64,000 nt of DNA, from the NCBI GenBank assembly GCA_017400135.1, contig JAFPVJ010000012.1:62001-126000 (forward strand), in the 5' to 3' direction. The DNA comes from Bacteroidales bacterium. GTDB taxonomy: Bacteria; Bacteroidota; Bacteroidia; Bacteroidales; UBA932. Both the position numbers and the translations under genes were made by a program. Shown here one piece after another: positions 17,601 through 26,444 of this stretch; position 1 is the stretch's first letter; each line of letters begins with the position of its first letter. Below the pieces are notes generated by a model. That model was given only the letters and a program-made list of their open reading frames with translations. It was not told the DNA's origin and did no database searches.

Positions 17601-17828
17601 GCCGGCGATACCCACGGCATCCATCCATTCGAGGTCTTTCCGGATGCCGTCGAGGCTCACTTCGCCGTCCATCCAGTGCCACCAGACGTAGGGCCGGGCC
17701 GCCTGGGAGGGTTCTTGGAACTGTTGGATCAACTGGGAGCCGCCGTCTGGCGCGCTTATTGCGGGATTGCCGTCCGGCACGGCCGTCATGAGTGTGACGA
17801 GCAGGGAAAGGAGTACCATCGTGTTCAT
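14670..17828 (-). CDS. GH106-type alpha-L-rhamnosidase
   Basis: Secreted glycosidase of 1052 residues. An N-terminal signal is followed by the GH106 opening RPYVWWHWMDG and GIAGFHQFDAGGV, then GWSSTGGPW, HMLVDSYEAG, GTYIESHETG and HIYGQNLTAAESFT. The C-terminus carries a beta-sandwich ending WRTPFLSPDLLPWLHEGEN, typical of the family. Expected to remove terminal alpha-L-rhamnose from plant or bacterial polysaccharide. It is divergent from the TonB receptor gene at 17892. The start could be the second ATG (17819), because the -7 box at 17841-17834 sits very close to the first. Confidence 0.85.
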   Translation of the reverse strand: MNTMVLLSLLVTLMTAVPDGNPAISAPDGGSQLIQQFQEPSQAARPYVWWHWMDGEVSLDGIRKDLEWMDAVGIAGFHQFDAGGVNMPKAAPFKRPYLSEDWKEAFRFAVNLADSLGMEMAVASAPGWSSTGGPWVSPEDAMKKIEWQTVEVNGGQVDIQLPEQTKVTGPYQDIPLRHESLPVPSYGYDVAVIAVKLPDAEKSMEDLGASVQKDGDTTITVSFPRKTTIRAFTLQSLPTGIRPRLGDTDGPNEIQYSLNGKDWKPLVRIPKSPQDFTTMNIPATKARSFRAVGPHIQDLRLHTVGKLEHIEEKAGFANCYDFNRYPTVSLNGEKCASSREVQDLSGALAEDGTLRCTLPAGRWRIYRFGASLTGKMNHPASPNATGLEVDKLDKEAWTRYFHKYLEMYKEAASGLLGERGITHMLVDSYEAGPATWSRHLPEEFLARRGYALQPWLPVLAGEIIGSAERSEQFLVDWRKTLGELFAENYQRLNELIGEYGMKGTYIESHETGRAFMGDGMDIKKRATVPMSAIWMTESPSGSMLAAAISDIRESASVAHIYGQNLTAAESFTVNGDNKRAYTYHPGNIKRIADIALASGLNRFVIHDSASQPSDDYLPGLALFRYGQWFHRNETWALYARVWTDYLARSCQMMQTGRSVADILLFYGEDTNATGQYGGEYLSYLPRIPVGFNFDYANPDVLLHAVKPESGCLVTESGQRYRVLVLGGLCRKYMSDEIRARIETLKAAGVLVCFEDELPATIANAGLAPDVVLDGSAVGLWNDGFLFGGKVPQNSRGHDCTIAGIQFVHRTCSGTDLYWLGNFTQKEWRGKVHFREGGHCAALFNAEDGSMYRIPRDGDAVELTLKAGDAVFVVLTDQPLDLPEAKPEYSAREIMPLERWWDVEFHQKGGESAMETFSELNDWTTNIGDPVVRYFSGTAHYSSVFTVPAGALTGLKEARIDLGVVYVMAELIVNGHNAGVLWRTPFLSPDLLPWLHEGENTIEVNVTNLWVNRMIGDRQKGEAPVTRVRRFYNAGDKLLPSGLLGPVRLMGYN

Positions 17829-17833
17829 AGTTT

Positions 17834-17841
17834 CAAATTTA
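17834..17841 (-). promoter_or_regulatory. -7 box of the GH106 gene
   Basis: TAAATTTG on the minus strand, a full consensus match, immediately upstream of the first ATG. Confidence 0.5.
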
Positions 17842-17852
17842 ACTATTTTAAG

Positions 17853-17860
17853 TATCTTCG
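17853..17860 (+). promoter_or_regulatory. Probable -7 box of the TonB receptor/DUF4249 unit
   Basis: TATCTTCG differs from TAnnTTTG at one base, 31 bases before the ATG at 17892. It is back-to-back with the GH106 promoter in a 63-base divergent gap. Confidence 0.4.
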
Positions 17861-17891
17861 CAACCTGATTTAAAAAGAACGCTTAACGGAA

Positions 17892-20345
17892 ATGAAGGGT
17901 AAGATATGTAAAATGCTGTGTATGACGGGATTGCTCACCGTTCTTTGGGCTCCCCTTATGACGGCACAGCACAAGGTGACCCTCAGCGGGCATATCAGCG
18001 ATGCCTCGAGCGGCGAGACGCTGATCGGCGCCGGTCTGGTCGAGGGCCAGTCCCGTACGGGCGCGGTCACCAACGACTATGGTTATTATACGCTGACGAT
18101 CCCCGCCGGGGAATATGACTTCCAGTATTCGTATGTCGGCTATCAGGACCAGGTCCTGCACCTGGACCTGCGGCGCGATACGGTGATCAATGTCGCCCTG
18201 AAGGCCGGCGAAATGCTTTCTGGGGCCAAGGTCGTGGCGCAGAAGGACGCCGGCATCCAGTCAACCTACCTGGGCGCCGTGGACATTCCCCTGGTGCAGA
18301 TCCAGAATACGCCGGTCCTTTTCGGAGAGGCCGACGTACTGAAGGTCCTGCAGATGATGCCGGGCGTGCAGGGCGGAAACGAAGGCTTTACGGGCCTGTA
18401 CGTGCGTGGCGGCGGTCCGGATGAGAACCTCATCCTGCTGGACGGCGTGCCGATCTACAACGTGGACCACATGCTGGGGCTCTTTTCCGTCTTCCAGCCG
18501 GAGGCGGTCAAGAAGGTGACGCTCTACAAGGGTTCCTTCCCGGCTCGTTACGGCGGCCGCGTGTCCAGCATCGTGGACATCCGCACCAACGACGGCAATA
18601 TGAAGGAGACCCACGGCTCCCTGGGCATCGGCCTGATCAGCGACAAGGCCCACCTCGAGGGTCCGATCATCAAGGATAAACTGGCTTATTCGCTCAGCGC
18701 CCGGGGGATGCACACCGTCTTTTACGGTCCCATCATCCGCCATTTTCTGGACGGGGATTATGGGAATTATTATTTCTACGACCTCAACGGCAAGTTGACC
18801 TGGCGCCTGAGCGACAAGGACCGCTTTTACCTGGGCGCTTACCACGGCCGGGACCGCTTGGTCTATAATTCCGAGGATGAAGGCAGCTACAACTGGGACC
18901 CGACAGACAAGGACACGAAACGCAGCTGGAGCTCCCGTACGGACATAGGTGTCTTCTGGGGCAATACCGTGGCATCGTTGCGCTGGAACCATGTTTTCTC
19001 GAGCCGGCTGTTCGCCAATACGACCGTCGCTTACAACATGTACAACATGGTGATGGGCGCCGGCGAGAGTGAGACTGAGATTGAGAAAGGCATCAAATCC
19101 GTCAGCCGCTATCACCTGGACTATCATTCCGGGATCCGGGACTGGAGCGCCAAGATGGACTTCGACTACAGCCCTTCGCCGCAGCACCTGATCAAGTTCG
19201 GCACGGAATACATTTACCACACCTTCATCCCTGAGCGGATGTCGGCGGTGGACCGGGAGATCGAAGCCGAAAAGATTCAGATTGACACGACGTTCCATTT
19301 CACAGATCCCAAGAAGATCTACTACGGACACGACCTGTCCATCTATGCGGAGGATGACTTCAGCATCGGGGAGCACCTGACCGTCAATCCGGGCGTTCAT
19401 CTTTCGATGTTCAACACCGAAGGCCGCACTTATTGGAGCCTGCAGCCGCGCGTGTCGGCCAAGTATACGACCGACGGCCATATCACACTTAAGGCCGGAT
19501 ACGCCCGGATGGCGCAGTATGTCCATTTGCTCTCCTCGTCGCAGATATCCCTGCCCGTGGATCTCTGGGTCCCGATCACCAAGGACATCCGGCCCGTGAC
19601 TTCCGACCAGTATTCGGCCGGCATCTATTATGACGGCCTGAAGGGTTGGGAATTCTCCCTGGAGGGTTACTGGAAGGCGATGAACAACATCCTGGAGTAC
19701 AAGGACGGCACGCTGATGCTGGGAACCTCCGATGGTTGGGAGAAACGCGTGGAGATGGGCCGGGGCACGTCCCGCGGAGTGGAACTGCTGATCCAGAAGA
19801 CGGCGGGCAAGACTACGGGATGGCTCGCTTATACCCTGGCCAAGAGCGACCGGCATTTCCCGGATGGGTCGATCAACAACGGCCTGCCTTTCCCCTATAA
19901 ATACGACCGCCGGCATGCGCTGGACATCAGCATCGACCACAAATTCAACGAGCGCTGGAACATCAATGCGGTCTGGTCGTTTGCGACCGGCGGCACGACG
20001 ACCGTTCCCGTGCGGGAAATCAGCGTTCTGCGGCCCGATTCCCAAACGGGGGACTGGACCTATCTGCCGACGGCTCAGTATGTGGACCACCGCAACAACT
20101 TCCGCATCCCGCCGAGCCACCGGCTCAACCTGGGCGTCAATTACCACAAGAAGAAACGACACGGCGAGAGCGTCTGGAACCTCAGCGTGTACAACGTTTA
20201 CAACCAGATGAATCCGAACTTCGTTTTCATGGATTACGGGTCGGATTATGATGAAAACGGCAATTACACGGGTACGAGCCTCAAGATGAACAAGATCACA
20301 ATCCTGCCCATCCTGCCGTCCCTGAGTTACACCTTCAATTTCTGA
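17892..20345 (+). CDS. TonB-dependent outer-membrane receptor with carboxypeptidase-like domain
   Basis: 817 residues. A signal peptide, then a CarboxypepD_reg-like beta-sandwich (about 28-110; SGHISDASSGETLIGAG and NDYGYYTL), a plug domain (about 130-240; VLKVLQMMPGVQGG, GLYVRGGGPDENLILLDGVP) and a C-terminal barrel ending in aromatic YTFNF. It is smaller than SusC-type receptors and lacks their N-terminal extension. The adjacent DUF4249 lipoprotein 5 bases downstream is the usual partner of this receptor class in Bacteroidota. Ligand unknown; TonB energy is needed for uptake. Confidence 0.9.
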   Translation: MKGKICKMLCMTGLLTVLWAPLMTAQHKVTLSGHISDASSGETLIGAGLVEGQSRTGAVTNDYGYYTLTIPAGEYDFQYSYVGYQDQVLHLDLRRDTVINVALKAGEMLSGAKVVAQKDAGIQSTYLGAVDIPLVQIQNTPVLFGEADVLKVLQMMPGVQGGNEGFTGLYVRGGGPDENLILLDGVPIYNVDHMLGLFSVFQPEAVKKVTLYKGSFPARYGGRVSSIVDIRTNDGNMKETHGSLGIGLISDKAHLEGPIIKDKLAYSLSARGMHTVFYGPIIRHFLDGDYGNYYFYDLNGKLTWRLSDKDRFYLGAYHGRDRLVYNSEDEGSYNWDPTDKDTKRSWSSRTDIGVFWGNTVASLRWNHVFSSRLFANTTVAYNMYNMVMGAGESETEIEKGIKSVSRYHLDYHSGIRDWSAKMDFDYSPSPQHLIKFGTEYIYHTFIPERMSAVDREIEAEKIQIDTTFHFTDPKKIYYGHDLSIYAEDDFSIGEHLTVNPGVHLSMFNTEGRTYWSLQPRVSAKYTTDGHITLKAGYARMAQYVHLLSSSQISLPVDLWVPITKDIRPVTSDQYSAGIYYDGLKGWEFSLEGYWKAMNNILEYKDGTLMLGTSDGWEKRVEMGRGTSRGVELLIQKTAGKTTGWLAYTLAKSDRHFPDGSINNGLPFPYKYDRRHALDISIDHKFNERWNINAVWSFATGGTTTVPVREISVLRPDSQTGDWTYLPTAQYVDHRNNFRIPPSHRLNLGVNYHKKKRHGESVWNLSVYNVYNQMNPNFVFMDYGSDYDENGNYTGTSLKMNKITILPILPSLSYTFNF

Positions 20346-20350
20346 GCGCC

Positions 20351-21496
20351 ATGAAAAGAGTTTTGTTTTTGATTGCGGTCGCGGCGCTCGGTTTGCTGGC
20401 GTCCTGTGAGAATACCATCCGTTACGAATATGACCGGAACGACGGGCAGATTACGGTACTGTCCCAGATGTACACTTCGGAAACGGAGCATACCGTTTTT
20501 CTGTCGATGAGCTATCCTGACCGGGTGGATTCCCTGCCCGGGGCGACGGTGGTGTGCTGGGTCAACGGGGAGAAGTTCGTCGCGGAAGAGCAGCCGGTCC
20601 CGATGGAGGAGTACTATGATCCGGGCTTTTATTATGAGACCCGTTCGGACCAGGTGGTCCTGCGGCGGCGCCATCAGCTGTTTACGGAATACTGCTTTTC
20701 TGCGCAGTTGCGCCCCGGGGACGAGGTTCGGGTGGAAGCGTCCAAGGGTTCCTTGAAAGCCTGGGCCGAAGTGACGGTGCCGCAGCCGGCAACCTTAGTC
20801 CGGGTGGATACAAGCCGGGTCGTCCGGACGCACAGTTATGCGGATATCGACGGGACGGACACTTATGAGGCAGCCTATATGGAGATGGCGGTTACGGTCC
20901 GGGATATCCCGGGTGAGGACAATTATTTCGTCCTGTCAGGCAGCCACCTGACGGAAGGCGAATTCCGTCGTTTTGACGAGTCCGGAGCCGTGGACAGCAC
21001 GGCATATTACCGTTCAGAAGACCGGGAACTTGATTATTGGACTTTCCATGATACGATCCTGGAGGACGGGTATTCAGCGGGCGAAGCCAGCAGTTTGCTG
21101 GATGAGTTATTGGCGACCAACCAGATGCATTGTTTCTCGGATAAGGAGTTCCGGGATGGGGAGGCGGTGGTGCGGCCTTACTTCGATGCGGATTATTTCA
21201 CCTGGAGGGATTATAACTATTACTGGATCTGTCCCGGGACGCATGAGGGAGACCTGCATTCGACCTTTACTCTTTATCTGAGGACAATCAGCCGCGATTT
21301 CTACAATTACCTGCGCGCGCTGAACAATATGGAAACCTATGGCTATGATGTCACGCCCATCATCGAGCCGACATCACTCCCCAACAACGTGACCGGCGGA
21401 TTCGGTCTCGTCTCCGTCGGAGCCGACCAGTCTCTCACCTTCGACCTCGGCTCCCGCCACATCGTCCACGACCCGTCGCAGAGTCTCTATTATTAG
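20351..21496 (+). CDS. DUF4249-family lipoprotein, partner of the TonB receptor
   Basis: 381 residues with a lipoprotein signal (MKRVLFLIAVAALGLLASC) and beta-rich body. I recognise it as DUF4249 from the opening NTIRYEYDRNDGQITVLSQM, the PGATVVCWVNGE segment and its place directly after a carboxypeptidase-like-domain TonB receptor. By analogy with other receptor/lipoprotein pairs it is probably a surface lid or ligand-binding partner (inference). There is no known enzymatic motif. Confidence 0.8.
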   Translation: MKRVLFLIAVAALGLLASCENTIRYEYDRNDGQITVLSQMYTSETEHTVFLSMSYPDRVDSLPGATVVCWVNGEKFVAEEQPVPMEEYYDPGFYYETRSDQVVLRRRHQLFTEYCFSAQLRPGDEVRVEASKGSLKAWAEVTVPQPATLVRVDTSRVVRTHSYADIDGTDTYEAAYMEMAVTVRDIPGEDNYFVLSGSHLTEGEFRRFDESGAVDSTAYYRSEDRELDYWTFHDTILEDGYSAGEASSLLDELLATNQMHCFSDKEFRDGEAVVRPYFDADYFTWRDYNYYWICPGTHEGDLHSTFTLYLRTISRDFYNYLRALNNMETYGYDVTPIIEPTSLPNNVTGGFGLVSVGADQSLTFDLGSRHIVHDPSQSLYY

Positions 21497-21512
21497 TTTT
21501 TTGCTCAAATAG

Positions 21513-21543
21513 TTTGTTTGAACAAAACATTTGGCTATTTTTG
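21513..21543 (+). promoter_or_regulatory. Consensus promoter of the FAD oxidoreductase-SusCD unit
   Basis: TTTG (21513-21516), exactly 19 bases, then TATTTTTG (21536-21543). Perfect match and spacing for a Bacteroidota housekeeping promoter; predicted start about 21547, giving a ~70-base leader. No comparable promoter is seen before susC, so it probably drives all four genes to 30260. Confidence 0.75.
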
Positions 21544-21553
21544 GAACAGCCAA
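21531..21553 (+). promoter_or_regulatory. Inverted repeat spanning the -7 box, candidate operator
   Basis: TTGGCT (21531-21536) and AGCCAA (21548-21553) flank the -7 box symmetrically with 11 bases between. A second small palindrome, TTTGTT-TG-AACAAA (21513-21526), overlaps the -33 region. A bound repressor would block polymerase. Confidence 0.4.
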
Positions 21554-21617
21554 GGAGGATTTTTGTAGAAATGGCTACTGTGCGAATCCCGGAACAGCAC
21601 CAATAACCATATACCTC

Positions 21618-23330
21618 ATGATATTTAAAAGGCTTTTTTGGGTCATTCTGATCCTTGCCACGTCCTGTGTACGCTCTTATGACGTCGTCGTCGTCGGAGG
21701 CACGCCAGGAGGCATTATGGCGGCAGTTTCCGCCGCTCGCATGGGACAGTCGGTACTCCTTTTGGAACGGACGGACAACATCGGCGGCTTGCCAGCCAAC
21801 GGTCTCGGGGCGACCGACATCGCGACCCGGGGCGCGACGACAGGCCTGTTCCTCGAGTTTGTCAACCGGATCCAGGCGTATTATGTCAGTACTTACGGGC
21901 CCGACTCCCAGCAAGTGAAAGATTGCTCTTCCGGTTATCATTTCGAACCCAGCGTCGCATCGAAAATCTTTAACGAGATGCTGGCGGAATGCCCCGGCAT
22001 CAAGGTCCGGACGATGCGCCAGTTCGACTGTGATGCGTCCCGGATAGCGATGACGGACGGGCGCATCGATGAGATTGTCATCCTGAACCGGAAATCCGGC
22101 CGTCTCGAAAAATACAAAGGAAAGGTTTTTGTCGACGCCACCTACGAGGGTGATCTCGGCGCGGCCGCCGGTGTCCCCTTCCGCATCGGAAGGGAAGGGA
22201 TGGATGAGTTCCACGAGCCGATTGCCGGCAAGGTCTACAAGTATTGGGGAGGTCCTGTCGGCCCCGGAACCACTTACGAAGCGGACGGCACGATCCAGGC
22301 CTACAATTACCGCCTGTGCCTGACGCAGGACAAGTCCAATCAGGTGCCGTTCCGGAAACCGGCCCATTATGACCGTAATGAATACGTTTCCCTGATCGAT
22401 GATATCCTGTACGGCTATCACACGGGCGTCAAGTCGATGGCCGTGACCCAGGAGCAGAGGGAGGCCAACAGGGACACGATCCTCGCCGGCGGACGCACGC
22501 AGATTCCGGACGACCGCTGGGGCATCGCCAAGATTACCAACATGGTCCGTCTTCCGAACGGGAAAACCGATGCCAACAACCAGCACATGGCTTTCATTTC
22601 GACAGACCTGCCGGAAGAGAACCAGCCATGGCCGACCGCATCCTGGGAATGGCGGGATCAGTTCGCCCAGCGCCTGCGGGAGTATACGGAGGGCCTTTTC
22701 TGGTTCGCCGCCCACGATGAGCAGCTCCCGGAGCAGTTCCGCCAGGCTGTGCAGGAGTGGGGTTTCGCAGCCGATGAGTATCCGGACAATGACCACTTCC
22801 CCAGACAGGTCTATGTCCGGGAAGGCCGTCGTTTCGAGGGAATGTATTTCTTCACGGCCAATGATGCAGAGGCGCCGACCGACCGGGGACCGGTCCATCG
22901 CGACGCCGTCACGTCCAGCCATTATGCGCTCGATTCCCATGCCCATCATAAACGGGAGGCAGGCCGGATCCATCTGGACGGATTCCTGTCTTATCCGACC
23001 CGCGTATATAATGTTCCCTACGGCGTCATCGTACCCAGGGATGTGGACAACCTCCTGCTGCCGGTGCCTGTCTCCGGTTCGCATATCGGATTCTCCACTT
23101 TGCGGATGGAGCCCTGCTGGATGGCACTGGGACAAGCGGCCGGTACGGCGGCATCCCTTGCTATCCAGGACGGGACCTCCGTCCAGCGGGTTTCCGTCCC
23201 TAAGCTGCAGGACGAGCTGCTGAAGCAGGGGGCGACACTCGTCTATATGGGCGGGCATTCTCCTGCCGACGAGGATTTCATCGCCCTCCAGAAGGAGGCG
23301 CTCTCCCGGGCCACCGAGTCCGGCAACTGA
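21618..23330 (+). CDS. Exported FAD-dependent oxidoreductase (FAD_oxidored family), lipoprotein-like
   Basis: 570 residues. MIFKRLFWVILILATSC is a lipoprotein signal; the Cys is followed at once by the FAD-binding strand YDVVVVGGTPGGIMAAVSAA. Other family blocks: GKVFVDATYEGDLGAAAGV, VPYGVIVPRDVDNLLLPVPVS, SHIGFSTLRMEP and LGQAAGTAA. Such proteins are often mislabelled xanthan lyase. They are common beside SusCD pairs, but their substrate is not established; oxidation of a sugar or glycoside is plausible. First gene of the unit with susC, susD and a second oxidoreductase. The upstream in-frame extension would begin inside the promoter and is rejected. Confidence 0.88.
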   Translation: MIFKRLFWVILILATSCVRSYDVVVVGGTPGGIMAAVSAARMGQSVLLLERTDNIGGLPANGLGATDIATRGATTGLFLEFVNRIQAYYVSTYGPDSQQVKDCSSGYHFEPSVASKIFNEMLAECPGIKVRTMRQFDCDASRIAMTDGRIDEIVILNRKSGRLEKYKGKVFVDATYEGDLGAAAGVPFRIGREGMDEFHEPIAGKVYKYWGGPVGPGTTYEADGTIQAYNYRLCLTQDKSNQVPFRKPAHYDRNEYVSLIDDILYGYHTGVKSMAVTQEQREANRDTILAGGRTQIPDDRWGIAKITNMVRLPNGKTDANNQHMAFISTDLPEENQPWPTASWEWRDQFAQRLREYTEGLFWFAAHDEQLPEQFRQAVQEWGFAADEYPDNDHFPRQVYVREGRRFEGMYFFTANDAEAPTDRGPVHRDAVTSSHYALDSHAHHKREAGRIHLDGFLSYPTRVYNVPYGVIVPRDVDNLLLPVPVSGSHIGFSTLRMEPCWMALGQAAGTAASLAIQDGTSVQRVSVPKLQDELLKQGATLVYMGGHSPADEDFIALQKEALSRATESGN

Positions 23331-23369
23331 TATTGATATTTACCCATTAACACTTATTATCAAACCATT

Positions 23370-26300
23370 ATGTCATCAAGGATTCTCCAATGGCTGAGAA
23401 GGGGACTGTACTCCTGTCTTCTTCTTATGCTGTTCGCCCCGGCCTATGCTTCGGGTGGACAAAACGACCAAAATGACCGGAAAGTGACCATCACCGGCAA
23501 AGTGTCTGACGCTGCCGGGCAGGCGCTCGTGGGTGCGGGCGTCGTGGTGGTCGAAAATCCGACATCCGGTGCTGTCACGGACCTGAATGGAAACTACTCC
23601 ATTCCCGTCACGATCGGACAGACGCTGCGATTCTCTTCTATCGGTTATCTCACCAAGGAGGTTGCCGTCACTTCTTCCGCAGCGGTCAATGTTACCCTCG
23701 AGGAGGACATGGACGTGCTGGATGATGTCATCGTCATCGGTTACGGTACCGCCCGCAAGGCTGACTTGACCGGTGCGACTTCTTCGGTCGACGGCAAGCG
23801 GCTGTCCGCCAAAAATGCTCCCCAGCTCTCCCAGCAGTTGCAGGGAACCATGTCCGGTGTCCAAGTCACCCGTGGTACGGGAGATCCCAGCGCCGAAGCT
23901 ACGATCCGCGTCCGCGGTATCACGACGACTTCGACCAATGACCCGCTGGTCATCATCGATGGCGTGCCGGGAAGTCTGGGCGACGTGGCACCGGAGAACG
24001 TCAAGGATATCCAGGTCCTGAAAGATGCTGCATCGGCTTCCATCTATGGATCCCGTGCGGCAGCGGGCGTCATCCTGGTAACGACCAACCGCGCCAAGAC
24101 GGACGACTTCAAGATTACGTACAACGGTGAATTCGGCGTTGACAAGCCGACGGCTGTCCCGGAGTTTGCGAGAGCTGCGCTGTGGATGTCCGGCATGAAC
24201 GAGGTTTCCTACAACGATGCCGGAACGACCATGTATTCCCAGGAACTGATCGACAACTACGCCTCGTATCACGAGAAGGATCCCGACACCTATCCCGACA
24301 CCGACTGGATGGGCGAAGGCTTGAAGAAGACCACGACTCATCACCGTCATTCCCTGTTCCTGACCGGCGGTACGGACAAGATCCGCTCCAGCACCTCTTT
24401 GAGCTACTACGATGCCAACGGACTGAGCATGAAAAAGAATTTCAAAAAATTCAACGTCCGTTCCAACAATGACTATTACATCAATGAATGGATCCATGCA
24501 TCGGCCGACATCAATCTCGCCCATGCCCGGAGCGATGCCGCCCATTGGCAGGAGGGCACCGTGCTCCAATCTCTGATGTATCGCGCTCCGATCTATCCCA
24601 TCTGGTATTCCGACGGAGAATATGCGTACGGCAAGAGCGGTGACAACTCGATTGCCGCCATGGATCTGGGTGGAAAGACGCTGGGCGAATTCTATAAGGT
24701 CGCCGGCAAACTCCAGTTGGACATCAAGCCTTTCAAGGGCTTCACGCTGACGGCGGTTGCGGCTCCGACGCTCTATTTCTATTACGCGAAGAACCACACC
24801 AAAGCCTTCCAGCTCAACGACGGCGGCGTGTACAAGTATGCGTCCCAGTTCAGTTCGACTTCCGTCAACGAGACCCGCAACAACAGCCGGGCGATGACCA
24901 CCCAGCTCTATGCCAACTACAAGGTCAACTTCGGTAAGCACAACCTGACGGCCATGGCCGGATATGAGGGCTATTCTTTCCAATGGGAAAACCTTACCGC
25001 CAAGCGGACGAATTATGTGCTGGACAATTATCCGTACCTCGACATGGGACCGGAAGATTATCAGTACAACAACGGTTCCGCCAGCCACAACGCATACAAT
25101 TCCGTGTTCGGACGTATCATGTATTCGTTCGCGGACCGCTACCTGCTGCAGGCCAATGTCCGTAGCGACGGATCTTCCCGTTTCGCCAACGGCTACCGTT
25201 GGGGTACTTTCCCGTCCGTCAGTGCGGGTTGGGTTATCTCCGAGGAACCGTGGTTCCAGTCCAAGGCTATCAATTTCCTGAAATTCCGCGCTTCTTACGG
25301 TCAGCTCGGCAACGAGCAGATCGGCAGTGATTTCCCGTACATGGCGATCCTGGATGTCGGTACGAGTTACATCCCCAACGGCACAGGAGTGGATATGGTG
25401 CAGAATGTCAAGCAGACGGACTACGCTTTCGAAGACATCACCTGGGAGACCACGACAACCTACGGCGTCGGTGTCGACATGGCCATGTTCAAGAACCGGC
25501 TCCACTTCACCGGCGACCTCTTCTATAAAAAGACCACCGGCATGTTGATTTCCATCGGCTTCCCGTCCTATTTCGGCTTCAATTCTCCGCAGGCCAATGC
25601 GGCGGACATGAATACCCGCGGATGGGAGTTCGACATTTCCTGGAACGACCAGGTCGGCGACTTTGCTTACGGCGCCACGTTCAACCTCTCCGACTATCGT
25701 TCGAGGATGGGCTATATGGCTGACAAACAGTCCATTTCCGGCAACAAGCTGACGGAAGAGGGTTCCTACTACCAAGAGTGGTACCTCTATCAGTGCAAGG
25801 GTATCATCCTCAATGAAGCGGCCATGACCGACGAGAACGGGCAGAAAATTGCCGTCTTGACGGCCAGCGACAAGCCCGGCTGCCTGCAGTTCGTCAACCA
25901 GAATCCGGATGAAGACAACATCATCAGCGCTTCCGGAGACCGTGTCAAGTGCGGCAACTCCCTGCCTGAACTTCAGTACGGAGCTCAGTTCTGGGCCAAC
26001 TGGAAGGGTTTCGACTTCAACCTGTCCCTCCAGGGTATCGGCCGCCAGCGCTCCTATTGGAGCTGGCCGGTCACGCCCTTCAACCTGCAGGCTTATGCTT
26101 GTCCGAAGAATGTCATGGACAGCCACTGGAGCCCGTTCAATTCAGATGAGCAGAACGCCAAGGCCAAGTATCCCATGCTGTCGACCAATACGACCAACAT
26201 CTACGCGGCCAGTGATTTCTATCTCTTCAACGGAGGATATCTGCGTATCAAGGACATCACCCTGGGATATACCATCCCGGCTACGTTCACGCGCAAGTTC

Positions 26301-26444
26301 AAAGTCAACTCCCTCAGGTTCTATGTTTCGGCGGACGACCTGCCCGCCTTCTCGAAGTATCCGAAGGGATATGATCCGGAATGGAACCGCAGCGGTGACC
26401 TGCTGCTGACTTCCTTCCTGTTCGGTGTCAACATCAACTTTTAA
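23370..26444 (+). CDS. SusC/RagA-family TonB-dependent receptor
   Basis: 1024 residues forming the outer-membrane barrel of a SusCD importer. A signal peptide is followed by a CarboxypepD_reg domain (about 38-115; VTITGKVSDAAGQALVGAGV, TDLNGNYSI), the SusC hallmark VIVIGYGTARKADLTGA near 125, a plug domain with IRVRGI and DPLVIIDGVPG, then a ~22-strand barrel ending GVNINF. It is 39 bases after the FAD oxidoreductase and directly abuts susD (TAA then ATG). Ligand is unknown; the flanking oxidoreductases are the main clue. Confidence 0.95.
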   Translation: MSSRILQWLRRGLYSCLLLMLFAPAYASGGQNDQNDRKVTITGKVSDAAGQALVGAGVVVVENPTSGAVTDLNGNYSIPVTIGQTLRFSSIGYLTKEVAVTSSAAVNVTLEEDMDVLDDVIVIGYGTARKADLTGATSSVDGKRLSAKNAPQLSQQLQGTMSGVQVTRGTGDPSAEATIRVRGITTTSTNDPLVIIDGVPGSLGDVAPENVKDIQVLKDAASASIYGSRAAAGVILVTTNRAKTDDFKITYNGEFGVDKPTAVPEFARAALWMSGMNEVSYNDAGTTMYSQELIDNYASYHEKDPDTYPDTDWMGEGLKKTTTHHRHSLFLTGGTDKIRSSTSLSYYDANGLSMKKNFKKFNVRSNNDYYINEWIHASADINLAHARSDAAHWQEGTVLQSLMYRAPIYPIWYSDGEYAYGKSGDNSIAAMDLGGKTLGEFYKVAGKLQLDIKPFKGFTLTAVAAPTLYFYYAKNHTKAFQLNDGGVYKYASQFSSTSVNETRNNSRAMTTQLYANYKVNFGKHNLTAMAGYEGYSFQWENLTAKRTNYVLDNYPYLDMGPEDYQYNNGSASHNAYNSVFGRIMYSFADRYLLQANVRSDGSSRFANGYRWGTFPSVSAGWVISEEPWFQSKAINFLKFRASYGQLGNEQIGSDFPYMAILDVGTSYIPNGTGVDMVQNVKQTDYAFEDITWETTTTYGVGVDMAMFKNRLHFTGDLFYKKTTGMLISIGFPSYFGFNSPQANAADMNTRGWEFDISWNDQVGDFAYGATFNLSDYRSRMGYMADKQSISGNKLTEEGSYYQEWYLYQCKGIILNEAAMTDENGQKIAVLTASDKPGCLQFVNQNPDEDNIISASGDRVKCGNSLPELQYGAQFWANWKGFDFNLSLQGIGRQRSYWSWPVTPFNLQAYACPKNVMDSHWSPFNSDEQNAKAKYPMLSTNTTNIYAASDFYLFNGGYLRIKDITLGYTIPATFTRKFKVNSLRFYVSADDLPAFSKYPKGYDPEWNRSGDLLLTSFLFGVNINF

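Noticed and set aside
23376..26126. 916-codon open frame antisense to susC, and similar long antisense frames at 35749-38361, 18261-20162, 10458-12485 and 57886-59715
   Set aside because: They mirror real genes with clear homology, contain no recognisable domains, and arise from the GC-rich codon bias that removes stop codons on the opposite strand.
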